DNA of 64,000 nucleotides from assembly GCA_913058145.1 (NCBI GenBank), contig CAJXQM010000006.1, positions 54,174 through 118,173 of the forward strand, read 5' to 3'. Positions within the stretch are counted from its first letter, which is position 1; every line of letters begins with the position of its first letter. Origin of the DNA: an uncultured Colwellia sp. (GTDB lineage Bacteria; Pseudomonadota; Gammaproteobacteria; Enterobacterales; Alteromonadaceae). The notes beneath the pieces are model-generated. The model was not told the DNA's origin. It saw only the letters and a list, made by a program, of their open reading frames with translations, and made no database searches. This document shows positions 32,458 to 42,120 of the stretch, in pieces. The position numbers were made by a program, and so were the translations under genes.

Positions 32458-32487
32458 AATACTCGCTATGTTTTAGCGGGTATATTA
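32458..32487 (+). terminator. Stem-loop after the DUF1538/PII/CBS operon
   Basis: AATACTCGCTA-TGTTT-TAGCGGGTAT, with G-T pairing; no strong T tract. Confidence 0.45.
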
Positions 32488-32721
32488 ACCTAGCACGATC
32501 ACTTGCTCGATTGAAAACCTTAAACGCTATACCCAAACCAACGGGATCCCCTTACTATTTATTCAGGTAACATCTCAAAGTTAACGGTTAAGTTTGATAG
32601 TTAAGATCATAAATACAGGTATTCTTCTAGTGGTATAAAATACCCCCACATTGTTAACTTTCAACCCTTTCACTTATAAATCGTTGTATTAGGTGGCGAT
32701 TCGTCAGGCTTGGGGGTAATA

Positions 32722-33549
32722 CTAATCTAACGCTTGGTAACCTAGTAAAGGCGTGCTGCTAAAGCAGCGTAATTGATAAGCAATATTTTGATTATTCTCT
32801 TTTGCTCTTAATGCTATCGCAATACGGTGTTGCCCATTGCCGTTTGGATAAAAAAGCCAGTTGCGCCATCTATCAGCGTTATCTACTCTGTGTGGTTCAA
32901 AGCTCAACCTAATGGCATTTTTAATGATAAAAGGTGTGTTTTTTTCAACTAGTGTGTCAGTAATGTTAAAACTAAAATCTTTTAAGGGAATGGCTAACCC
33001 TAACCCCCATGCTTTAATATATGACTCTTTTAATGTCCAATAATCAAAGAACCGATGGCGTTGTTCTTCTTTGGGTAAAGAAAATAATTCTTTAGTCTCG
33101 ATGGACGAGAAATAACGATTCGCGATGGCTAACACATCATTACTGCGCGTTGTATTTTCAACATCGCAGCCAATATCATTTTCTAAGGTAATTGCACAAA
33201 TAATCAGGCCTTTTGTATGACTTATATTAAATCGTAATGGCAGTGGTGGATTAACAATTTCAGGTTTATCCTTTTCACCTTTATCAAAACGCCAATCACT
33301 CGGGGCAATATCCGCATAATAAGAGAGCAGGTCCCGTACAAAAGCACGGGTGATTAAAGCATCATGTCTATCGTGTGAAAATTTGTATCTTTGCTGTTTT
33401 ATTGTTTCATCATCACTTATTAACTCTTTATATTTATTGAGCAATTCAGGCTGTGTGATGTTGTCAGGATTTACTTGCCATAGATGAATTTCATTTTGCT
33501 TAATGCTGAGTGGAATTTTGGAATTTTTAGCACAAGAAAAAAGGGTCAT
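32722..33549 (-). CDS. pfaE: 4'-phosphopantetheinyl transferase PfaE
   Basis: Sfp-type motifs RFNISHTKGLIICAI, DIGCDVENT and FFDYWTLKESYIKAWGLGLAIPL; beside the pfa locus. Confidence 0.92.
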   Translation of the reverse strand: MTLFSCAKNSKIPLSIKQNEIHLWQVNPDNITQPELLNKYKELISDDETIKQQRYKFSHDRHDALITRAFVRDLLSYYADIAPSDWRFDKGEKDKPEIVNPPLPLRFNISHTKGLIICAITLENDIGCDVENTTRSNDVLAIANRYFSSIETKELFSLPKEEQRHRFFDYWTLKESYIKAWGLGLAIPLKDFSFNITDTLVEKNTPFIIKNAIRLSFEPHRVDNADRWRNWLFYPNGNGQHRIAIALRAKENNQNIAYQLRCFSSTPLLGYQALD

Positions 33550-34014
33550 GAAAAAGTATCACTAGGTTGTGTTGAATAATTGGATAAAGTCTTTATAAAA
33601 AAAACTCTCTTGAATAAGTATGACTTTATCATAAAACCTATCGTTAATTTGTTTTTTTAAGCTATTTTTATTAAACGACATTGAGGAATACCAACGGTTT
33701 TAGATGGCTATCGGTTCATTTTTGGATAAAAATTTTTTTTAACGCAACTGGTTGTCCATTTACACTTATTGCATGCTAATACTTTGGTCTATTTTTGTGT
33801 TGAACCTTGTATCGGGTGATTGTGTTGGGTATAAATCCTGTGTATATTAGCCCACCTTGTAAGCATGTAATTCGTATTTTTTGTGCTGATTACACGATGT
33901 CGACGGTTTATCAATGATCAAAAAACAGGAAAATAAGACCACTAAATCCGTTGGATATAAGCGGTGGGCGTTTCATTTTAAATCTGTATTTATTAATTCT
34001 TGTAAGGATGATTA

Positions 34015-34914
34015 ATGCCTAAGCAACATGCAAACGCCACCACGACACCAGAAATGCGTGCATTTATTCATGAGTCAGATCTACCGACCGCCGTACTTGC
34101 ACGTTTACTCAAAATATCTGAGTCGACCGTACGTAAGTGGCGTAAACGAGAATCGATGTCTGACGCTTCTCATGTGCCCAAGCAATTAAACACGACGTTA
34201 AGTGAGGCGCAAGAATATGTTGTGGTTGAACTGCGAACTCGGCTTTTACTCTCACTTGATGAGTTACTGGTTGTTTGTAAACAGTTCATTAATCCACATG
34301 TATCCCGTGCAGGTTTACAACGCTGCTTAAAACGTCATGGTGTTTCTCGATTAGCTGATATGGAAGATAGTGGCGAATTTATGGACGCTGACAGTCCGTT
34401 GTCATCTCCTGTACAAGTCACGTTGGAAGATACCCTTGATCACCAAGTATTACTCTCTGATATTTCGCCAAAAGCGATGCGTGAAGTATTAAATCGCACT
34501 AATAATTTATCAGAAGAGGAAGTAGTGCAAGTGAAAGTCACGCAGTTACCTGACTTCTCTAATAAAGAATCAAATCAAGATAGTGAACAAGGGACAGAAA
34601 AAGGTTCTGAAAAAGAGACTAAACAACAAAATAAACGACGATTACTCGTCGCCAACGACCCTACCTCTGGTTGGGTATATGTTGATATTTATGATGGTAA
34701 CGAAGCTGATGCAGCAAGTCGTTACATGAGCTACGTGCTCACTAAAGCCCCATTCCATATCCGCCGAATTTTGGCGGGTAATTATACTGAATTTCTAAGT
34801 CGTTTTCGTTTACTTAACAATGTAGCGAACAATGCTACTAATACCACTGGTGATGAAAATAAACATCAAGGTGATATTGACAATTGTGAGCGCGAAAATG
34901 CAACAAAATCCTAA
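34015..34914 (+). CDS. pfaR: PfaR, HTH regulator of the PUFA locus
   Basis: HTH (LPTAVLARLLKISESTVRKWRKRESM) immediately upstream of and collinear with pfaA. Confidence 0.82.
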   Translation: MPKQHANATTTPEMRAFIHESDLPTAVLARLLKISESTVRKWRKRESMSDASHVPKQLNTTLSEAQEYVVVELRTRLLLSLDELLVVCKQFINPHVSRAGLQRCLKRHGVSRLADMEDSGEFMDADSPLSSPVQVTLEDTLDHQVLLSDISPKAMREVLNRTNNLSEEEVVQVKVTQLPDFSNKESNQDSEQGTEKGSEKETKQQNKRRLLVANDPTSGWVYVDIYDGNEADAASRYMSYVLTKAPFHIRRILAGNYTEFLSRFRLLNNVANNATNTTGDENKHQGDIDNCERENATKS

Positions 34915-34929
34915 ACTGGAGATACTTTA

Positions 34930-37900
34930 ATGGTTAAGAAATCTATGGCTAATAAGCAAAATACAGCAAGCGTACAAAACGTCAAAGCTGAAGAAATGCT
35001 CACTGACGAACAGCAATTTAATTCGCGCTTACAAGAGTGCCCTATTGCGGTTATTGGTATGGCCTCAATTTTTGCAGATGCTAAAAACTTAGAAGATTAC
35101 TGGGACAATATTTTTGAATCAGTAGATACCATTAGAGACGTTCCTAGTGATCGTTGGGCGGTTGATGACTATTACGATAGTGATCCGCGTGCAGCAGACA
35201 AAACGTATTGTAAACGGGGTGCTTTTTTACCTGAAATTGATTTTGATCCAATGGAATTTGGTTTACCGCCAAATATTTTAGAACTAACAGATATCGCACA
35301 ATTATTATCATTAGTGGTTGCACGTGACGTATTAAATGATGCTGGTATTGGTGATGGCTCAGGTTATGACCGTGATAAAGTCGGTATTACGCTAGGTGTA
35401 GGCGGTGGTCAAAAACAAATTTCACCGTTAACCTCTCGTTTGCAGGGCCCGGTATTAGAAAAAGTATTAAAAGCGTCAGGTGTCGATGCTGAAGATCGTG
35501 CCATGATCATCGAAAAGTTCAAGAAAGCGTATATCGGCTGGGAAGAAAATTCATTTCCAGGCATGTTAGGCAACGTTATTTCAGGTCGTATTGCTAACCG
35601 TTTCGATTTTGGTGGTACTAACTGTGTGGTTGATGCGGCTTGTGCGGGTTCTTTAGCGGCAATTAAGTTAGCGATTTCAGACTTGTTAGAGCATCGCTCA
35701 GAAGTCATGATCTCCGGTGGTGTTTGTTGTGATAACTCACCCTTTATGTATATGTCTTTCTCAAAAACGCCTGCCTTTACTACCGGCGAAGATATTCGTC
35801 CGTTTGATAACGATTCAAAAGGCATGATGATCGGTGAAGGTATCGGCATGATGGCCTTTAAGCGTCTTGAAGATGCTGAACGCGATGGTGATAAAATTTA
35901 TGCGGTACTTAAAGGTATTGGTACCTCGTCAGATGGTCGTTTTAAATCTATATACGCACCACGTCCAGACGGACAAGCAAAAGCATTGAAACGTGCTTAT
36001 GCTGATGCAGGTTTTGATCCCCGTACTTGTGGTTTAATTGAAGCGCACGGTACAGGCACTAAAGCCGGTGATGCTGCTGAGTTTGGTGGTTTAGTTAAAC
36101 ATTTTAGTGAAGATAACGAACAGAAACAGCATATAGCCTTAGGCTCGGTGAAATCACAAATTGGCCATACCAAAGCAGCCGCTGGCTCAGCAGGTATGAT
36201 CAAAGCGGTATTAGCACTACATCATAAAGTTTTACCGGCGACTATTCATATCGATCAACCTAATACTGCGCTAGACATTGAAAATAGCCCAATGTATTTG
36301 AACAATGAAACACGCCCTTGGATGGCAAGAGAAGATGGTGTGCCTCGTCGTGCCGGTATTAGCTCCTTTGGTTTTGGTGGTACAAACTACCATATGGTAT
36401 TAGAAGAATACCGCCCAACGGCTAATGGTCAGTATCGTTTAAATGCAGTGCCACAAACTATTTTAGTAACCGCGGCTAATGAAAGTGCTTTGGTTGCCAG
36501 CTTAACTGACTGGAAAGCTAAGTTAAGTGTTGACAGTGAAGCACAAGCCTACGTGTTTAACGCTTTAGTGACTAAAAACACCTTACAAACCCCAGCGCCT
36601 GAATTAGCTCGTTGTGGTTTTGTTGCCAAAAATGCAGAACAAGCGATCAACATGATTGAGTCAGCACTTAAGCAATTTGCGGCTAAAGCAGGCAGTGAGG
36701 AATGGTCTGTTCCAACGGGAATTTATTTCCGACAATCTGGTTTAACCGTTGAAGGCAAAGTTGTTGCATTGTTTTCGGGTCAGGGTTCACAGTACGTCAA
36801 TATGGGCCGAGAGCTAGCCTGTAACTTCCCAAGTGTTATGCAAGTTGCGCAAGACATGGACAGTGAATTTTCCAATGCTGGTTTAGGACAGTTAACGCCT
36901 ACGACTTACCCAATTCCTGTTTTTAGTGATGATGCGCGCAAAGCACAAGAAGAAGCATTGCGATTAACGCAACATGCGCAACCTGCTATTGGTACGTTAA
37001 GTGTTGGCCTTTATAAAACCTTTACCAATGCAGGATTTAAAGCTGACTTTACTGCTGGACACAGCTTTGGTGAACTAACTGCGCTTTGGGCAGCGGGCGT
37101 AATCAATGATAGTGATTACCTTATGTTAGCACGTAGTCGTGGTCAAGCGATGGCGGCACCGAAAGACACTAGTGTCGATACAGGAACCATGATTGCGGTT
37201 GTTGGCTCGCCGGCAAAGGTAGCGATGGATATCAAAGACATTAACGATATATCCATTGCTAATTACAACTCAAACAATCAAGTGGTTGTTGCGGGTGTGA
37301 CTAGTCAAATTGCTAGTGCTATTGATGAGTTAAAGGCGAAAGGTTACAAAGTTGTCCCATTACCAGTATCGGCTGCATTTCATACGCCATTGGTGGGTCA
37401 TGCACAAAAACCTTTTGCAGCTGCAATTGATAACGCTAAATTTAATAAACCAAATGTACCTGTCTATTCCAATGGCACAGCAAAAGCACATCCAAATAAC
37501 GCCAATGAAATCAAAAAGAGTTTAAAAAATCATATTTTAGAATCAGTTCACTTCAATGAAGAAATTGATAATATCTATGCTGATGGTGGCCGTGTATTTG
37601 TTGAGTTTGGTCCTAAAAATGTATTAACCAAACTGGTTGAGAACATTTTAAAAGAGAAAGACGACGTAGTCGCGATTGCGGTTAATGCGAATCCGAAAAA
37701 GTCTGCTGATATGCAAATGCGTCAAGCAGCGGTTCAAATGGCCGTATTAGGATTACAACTTAACGATGTTGACCCATACTGCGCCGTTAAACGTCCATTA
37801 GTTGCGACTAAAATGTCGCCATTGGCAATGAAATTAACCGGCGCCTCTTATGTTAGTGCTAAAACGTCAAAAGCGTTTGACGATGCATTAAATGATGGCT

Positions 37901-40900
37901 GGAAAGTTAAACAAGCAACGTCAGTACCCGTTGCGGTACCAACACCACAAATAGTCGAAAAGATAGTAGAAGTAGAGCGCATTGTTGAAGTTGAGAAAAT
38001 TGTCTACTTGAACGCCGATGGCACTGTTGCTCAACCGAACCAAGTTAGTGCGTCTATTGCCAATGTTAGTAGTACAGACACAAATAGTTTAGTCAGCAGC
38101 ATTGAACGTAGTGTTAGCCAGTTCGTTGATCATCAGCAACAGTTATTAAACGTGCATGAACAATATATGCAAGGTCCTAAAGATTACGCTAAAACGTTTG
38201 ATACGGTACTTTCTTCTCAAGAAGGTAAAGAGTTACCGGAAAGCTTAGATCGCACGTTAGGCATGTATCATGATTTTCAATCTGAAACGCTACGTGTTCA
38301 TGAGCAATATTTAAATAATCAAACAGATAATATGACAGCAATGTTGTCAGCGAGTGATACACCTTTAATTGAAGGTATGGTTGAAAAAAGTGTAACTCCA
38401 ACAGCACCTAAAACCGCTCCAACAACAAGAGTTGCTCAAATTGCACCCGTTGCCAAGCCTACTAGTCAAGTATCAACGCCAGTTGCTCCTCCTGTAGTTA
38501 ATACTCCAGCAGCTCCGGTTCAAACAGTGGCCACTGCAGTGGCGATGGCACCTATCGCTGAAACGGTTGTTGTCGTTAGTGCTGAAGCTGCTCCGGCAGC
38601 AGCGGTTGATTTAGCAACAATTCAAAACGTGATGATGGAAGTCGTTGCCGAGAAAACTGGTTATCCAACTGAAATGCTTGAACTAGAAATGGACATGGAA
38701 GCTGATTTGGGCATTGACTCAATCAAACGTGTTGAAATTTTAGGTTCAGTACAAGAGCTTATTCCTGACTTACCGGAGCTAAACCCTGAAGATCTTGCAG
38801 AGCTTCGTACGTTAGGCGAAATTGTTAACTATATGAAGTCAAAAGCGGCCTCTGCTGCGCCAGCGCTTCGCTTAGTTGAAACAGCTACCGCAACAGCACC
38901 AGCCATTGATTTAGGCCATATTCAATCAGTAATGATGGATGTAGTCGCTGAGAAAACCGGTTATCCAACCGAAATGTTAGAACTTGAAATGGATATGGAA
39001 GCAGATTTAGGTATCGACTCGATTAAACGTGTTGAAATTCTCGGTTCAGTTCAAGAAACAATTACAGATTTACCTGAATTAAACCCAGAAGATCTAGCTG
39101 AATTACGTACGCTAGGTGAGATTGTTAGCTACATGCAATCTAAAGTATCTGCGGCTCCTGCCGTCGCAAGTGCTCAAGTTGTTAGTGTAATTACCGCCCC
39201 TGCGATTGATACGGACTACATTCAAAAAGTGATGATGGATGTTGTTGCTGAAAAAACTGGTTATCCAACCGAGATGTTAGAGCTTGAAATGGACATGGAA
39301 GCAGATCTAGGTATCGACTCAATCAAACGTGTTGAAATCTTAGGGGCTGTTCAAGAGACCATTCCAGATTTACCTGAGCTTAATCCTGAAGACTTAGCTG
39401 AGCTACGTACCTTAGGCGAAATTGTTAGTTATATGCAATCTAAAGTTGCCCCTACTGACCCTACACCACCAGGCGAAAAAGCGAGTGTTCCAGCATCAGA
39501 AAAAACAACTGACGTTGCTGCTAGCTTTCAAGGCGCACCCAGTGCAACAGTTGAATTAACGGCATTGTCTTCAATTAATAAAATTGTCCAAGACGTTACT
39601 CAGCAAGGTGGCGCTAATGCGCTAATCGTTGATGATGGCACAGGTGCTGCCGTTGCGTTAAGTGCAAAATTAGTGAAAGCAGGTTGGAATGTTACCGCAT
39701 TAAAACCTAACTGGGTGATGGCTACTTCTAAAAAAGCGTTTGCTAAATCAGTTAATGTGATTGAAATTGGTAGCAGTGATAAAATCCTTGATGAAGCACA
39801 AGTAAAAGATATCATCGAGAAAAATGAACAACTTGATACGGTAATTTATCTACAAGCTGGCAATGCAGTAGATGATATTGCTTATCCAGAAGCAGCGAAA
39901 CAAGGCTTAATGCTAGCGTTTGTTTTAGCGAAATTATCTAAGGTAAAAGCAGCAACCAAAGCGCGCGCTTCATTTGTTGTAGTAACACGTCAAGGTGGCG
40001 CGTTAGGTTTTGCTAATAATGACGATAGCGCTACACAGGTTAAAGCCGATGTAAATGCTGATTTAGTGCAAGCGGGTTTAGCTGGTTTGGTTAAAACCAT
40101 CAATCATGAGTGGAATGCGGGTGACGATAGCGTGTTTTGTCGTGTAATTGATTTATCGGCCAAAATAGCTGCAGATAAAGCAGCAACGATTATCAGTGAT
40201 GAATTATTAGATATTGATACCAGTATTGTTGAAGTAGCCCATGATTCAGATAATCTAAGCAATAACATTGGCACACGTTTAACTTTAACAGGTGTTGCAA
40301 CTGACAGTTATCAGTTAACTGCGGGCAACAGTATTGATAGTGATTCTGTATTTTTAGTGAGTGGCGGCGCAAAAGGCGTAACCGCACATTGTGTGATAGA
40401 AATAGCCAAACAATACCAGTCTAAATTTATTCTATTAGGTCGTTCATCGTTTGATGATAATGAACCAAGCTGGGCAAAAGACATAACGGATGAAGTGGCA
40501 CTGAAAAAAGCAGCGATGCAAGCCTTGATTGCTGCAGGTGATAAACCTACACCGGTTAAAGTAACGCAATTTGTTCGTCCAGTATTAGCAAATCGTGAAA
40601 TAGCACAAACGCTGAATGCGATTAAAGCAGCTGGCGGCAAAGTACAATACGTTGCGGCAGATGTGACTAACAGCAGTAATGTTTCTGCAGCGGTAGCACC
40701 AATCACCAAAGAACTTGGTGAAGTAACAGGTATTATTCATGGCGCAGGTGTTTTAGCTGATAAATTTATTGAGCAAAAAACGCTTGAAGAATTTAATGCG
40801 GTTTACACGACTAAAATTGACGGTTTACTTTCTTTATTAGCAGCAACAAACACGATAAATGTTAAACACTTAGTTTTATTCTCATCAGCTGCAGGCTTTT

Positions 40901-42120
40901 ACGGAAACCCAGGCCAATCTGATTACTCTATTGCTAACGATATTTTAAACAAAACGGCTTATCGCTTTAAAGCGTTAAATCCAACGGCTCAAGTACTTAG
41001 CTTTAATTGGGGTCCTTGGGATGGTGGTATGGTAACACCTGAGCTTAAACGTATGTTTAACGACCGTGGTGTTTATATCATTCCACTTGATGCCGGTGCT
41101 AAATTATTAGTGAGTGAATTAGCTTCAGAAAATAACCGTTGTGCGCAAATCTTAGTGGGTAATGACCTGTCTAAGGATCAGGAAAAGGATCAAGCAGGTG
41201 TTGCTGTAAAAAAGCCAAAAGTTAGTCGCTTAAACGTAAGTGTTAATAAAACACTTTTAGCGACTAACAATACTTTTTTAACTGACCATACCATTGGTGA
41301 TGACCAAGTTTTTCCAACCGTGTGTGCAATTGCTTGGATGCGCGATGCTAGTGAAAAAGCCTATCAAGGTTATCACTACCAAGGTTTAGAAAATTATAAA
41401 CTGTTCAAAGGCATTATCTTTGATGGCAACGAAGCGAGCGAATATCAAATTGAGTTGAACGCTGACGTTGTTGATGAAGGCGATCGTTTAGTGGTTGAGA
41501 CTAAAATCTCAAGTATTAATGCGCAAGGGAAAGTCGTTTTTCATTATGGTGCTCAACTGACGTTAGTTAACCAACGTAAAGCTAGCCCTAAAGCTGATTT
41601 AGCGATACCTACATCTGCTGAAAATGCGAAAGCATTGTATAGCAATGGCACTTTATTCCACGGCCCAAGCTTGCAAGGCATCAGTGAAATATTGGAATGT
41701 AATGAGCAAGGTTTGTTATTACGTTGCCAAGTACCTGCTGTTGCAGTTGAAAAACAAGGGGATTTCCCTTTAAGCAATAGTGGTAATCAAAGCAATATTT
41801 TTGCTAACGATTTAGCCTATCAAGCGATGTTAGTTTGGGTGAAAAAAGAATTAGGGCTCGGTAGTTTACCGTCAAGTACTCAAGGCTGGACGGTATATCG
41901 TGAAGTGACGCTCAATGAATGTTTTTACTTACAATTAACGGTTGTTAAAAGCTCAGGTAAAGGCAAGCAACGTGGTGCGTTAACGGCAGATATGCAGTTG
42001 ATCAGCGAAAATAATGAAGTATTAAGCGAGATAACGGCAGCTAAAGTTACCGCTAGTGCTAATTTAAATGATTTATTTTTGCCTAAGAGTGCCACAGCTA
42101 GTGACGAGAAAGGCGTGTAA
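34930..42120 (+). CDS. pfaA: PUFA synthase subunit PfaA (KS-AT-3xACP-KR)
   Basis: KS VVDAACAGSLAAIKLA; AT AGHSFGELTALWAAG; three ADLGIDSIKRVEIL ACP sites; KR VFLVSGGAKGVTAHCVIEIA. Confidence 0.97.
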   Translation: MVKKSMANKQNTASVQNVKAEEMLTDEQQFNSRLQECPIAVIGMASIFADAKNLEDYWDNIFESVDTIRDVPSDRWAVDDYYDSDPRAADKTYCKRGAFLPEIDFDPMEFGLPPNILELTDIAQLLSLVVARDVLNDAGIGDGSGYDRDKVGITLGVGGGQKQISPLTSRLQGPVLEKVLKASGVDAEDRAMIIEKFKKAYIGWEENSFPGMLGNVISGRIANRFDFGGTNCVVDAACAGSLAAIKLAISDLLEHRSEVMISGGVCCDNSPFMYMSFSKTPAFTTGEDIRPFDNDSKGMMIGEGIGMMAFKRLEDAERDGDKIYAVLKGIGTSSDGRFKSIYAPRPDGQAKALKRAYADAGFDPRTCGLIEAHGTGTKAGDAAEFGGLVKHFSEDNEQKQHIALGSVKSQIGHTKAAAGSAGMIKAVLALHHKVLPATIHIDQPNTALDIENSPMYLNNETRPWMAREDGVPRRAGISSFGFGGTNYHMVLEEYRPTANGQYRLNAVPQTILVTAANESALVASLTDWKAKLSVDSEAQAYVFNALVTKNTLQTPAPELARCGFVAKNAEQAINMIESALKQFAAKAGSEEWSVPTGIYFRQSGLTVEGKVVALFSGQGSQYVNMGRELACNFPSVMQVAQDMDSEFSNAGLGQLTPTTYPIPVFSDDARKAQEEALRLTQHAQPAIGTLSVGLYKTFTNAGFKADFTAGHSFGELTALWAAGVINDSDYLMLARSRGQAMAAPKDTSVDTGTMIAVVGSPAKVAMDIKDINDISIANYNSNNQVVVAGVTSQIASAIDELKAKGYKVVPLPVSAAFHTPLVGHAQKPFAAAIDNAKFNKPNVPVYSNGTAKAHPNNANEIKKSLKNHILESVHFNEEIDNIYADGGRVFVEFGPKNVLTKLVENILKEKDDVVAIAVNANPKKSADMQMRQAAVQMAVLGLQLNDVDPYCAVKRPLVATKMSPLAMKLTGASYVSAKTSKAFDDALNDGWKVKQATSVPVAVPTPQIVEKIVEVERIVEVEKIVYLNADGTVAQPNQVSASIANVSSTDTNSLVSSIERSVSQFVDHQQQLLNVHEQYMQGPKDYAKTFDTVLSSQEGKELPESLDRTLGMYHDFQSETLRVHEQYLNNQTDNMTAMLSASDTPLIEGMVEKSVTPTAPKTAPTTRVAQIAPVAKPTSQVSTPVAPPVVNTPAAPVQTVATAVAMAPIAETVVVVSAEAAPAAAVDLATIQNVMMEVVAEKTGYPTEMLELEMDMEADLGIDSIKRVEILGSVQELIPDLPELNPEDLAELRTLGEIVNYMKSKAASAAPALRLVETATATAPAIDLGHIQSVMMDVVAEKTGYPTEMLELEMDMEADLGIDSIKRVEILGSVQETITDLPELNPEDLAELRTLGEIVSYMQSKVSAAPAVASAQVVSVITAPAIDTDYIQKVMMDVVAEKTGYPTEMLELEMDMEADLGIDSIKRVEILGAVQETIPDLPELNPEDLAELRTLGEIVSYMQSKVAPTDPTPPGEKASVPASEKTTDVAASFQGAPSATVELTALSSINKIVQDVTQQGGANALIVDDGTGAAVALSAKLVKAGWNVTALKPNWVMATSKKAFAKSVNVIEIGSSDKILDEAQVKDIIEKNEQLDTVIYLQAGNAVDDIAYPEAAKQGLMLAFVLAKLSKVKAATKARASFVVVTRQGGALGFANNDDSATQVKADVNADLVQAGLAGLVKTINHEWNAGDDSVFCRVIDLSAKIAADKAATIISDELLDIDTSIVEVAHDSDNLSNNIGTRLTLTGVATDSYQLTAGNSIDSDSVFLVSGGAKGVTAHCVIEIAKQYQSKFILLGRSSFDDNEPSWAKDITDEVALKKAAMQALIAAGDKPTPVKVTQFVRPVLANREIAQTLNAIKAAGGKVQYVAADVTNSSNVSAAVAPITKELGEVTGIIHGAGVLADKFIEQKTLEEFNAVYTTKIDGLLSLLAATNTINVKHLVLFSSAAGFYGNPGQSDYSIANDILNKTAYRFKALNPTAQVLSFNWGPWDGGMVTPELKRMFNDRGVYIIPLDAGAKLLVSELASENNRCAQILVGNDLSKDQEKDQAGVAVKKPKVSRLNVSVNKTLLATNNTFLTDHTIGDDQVFPTVCAIAWMRDASEKAYQGYHYQGLENYKLFKGIIFDGNEASEYQIELNADVVDEGDRLVVETKISSINAQGKVVFHYGAQLTLVNQRKASPKADLAIPTSAENAKALYSNGTLFHGPSLQGISEILECNEQGLLLRCQVPAVAVEKQGDFPLSNSGNQSNIFANDLAYQAMLVWVKKELGLGSLPSSTQGWTVYREVTLNECFYLQLTVVKSSGKGKQRGALTADMQLISENNEVLSEITAAKVTASANLNDLFLPKSATASDEKGV
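38611..39450 (+). repeat. Three tandem ACP domains with 300-nt period inside pfaA
   Basis: GTRATGATGGAW starts at 38629, 38929 and 39229, and the encoded VMM(E/D)VVAEKTGYPTEMLELEMDMEADLGIDSIKRVEILG recurs three times. Confidence 0.95.
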
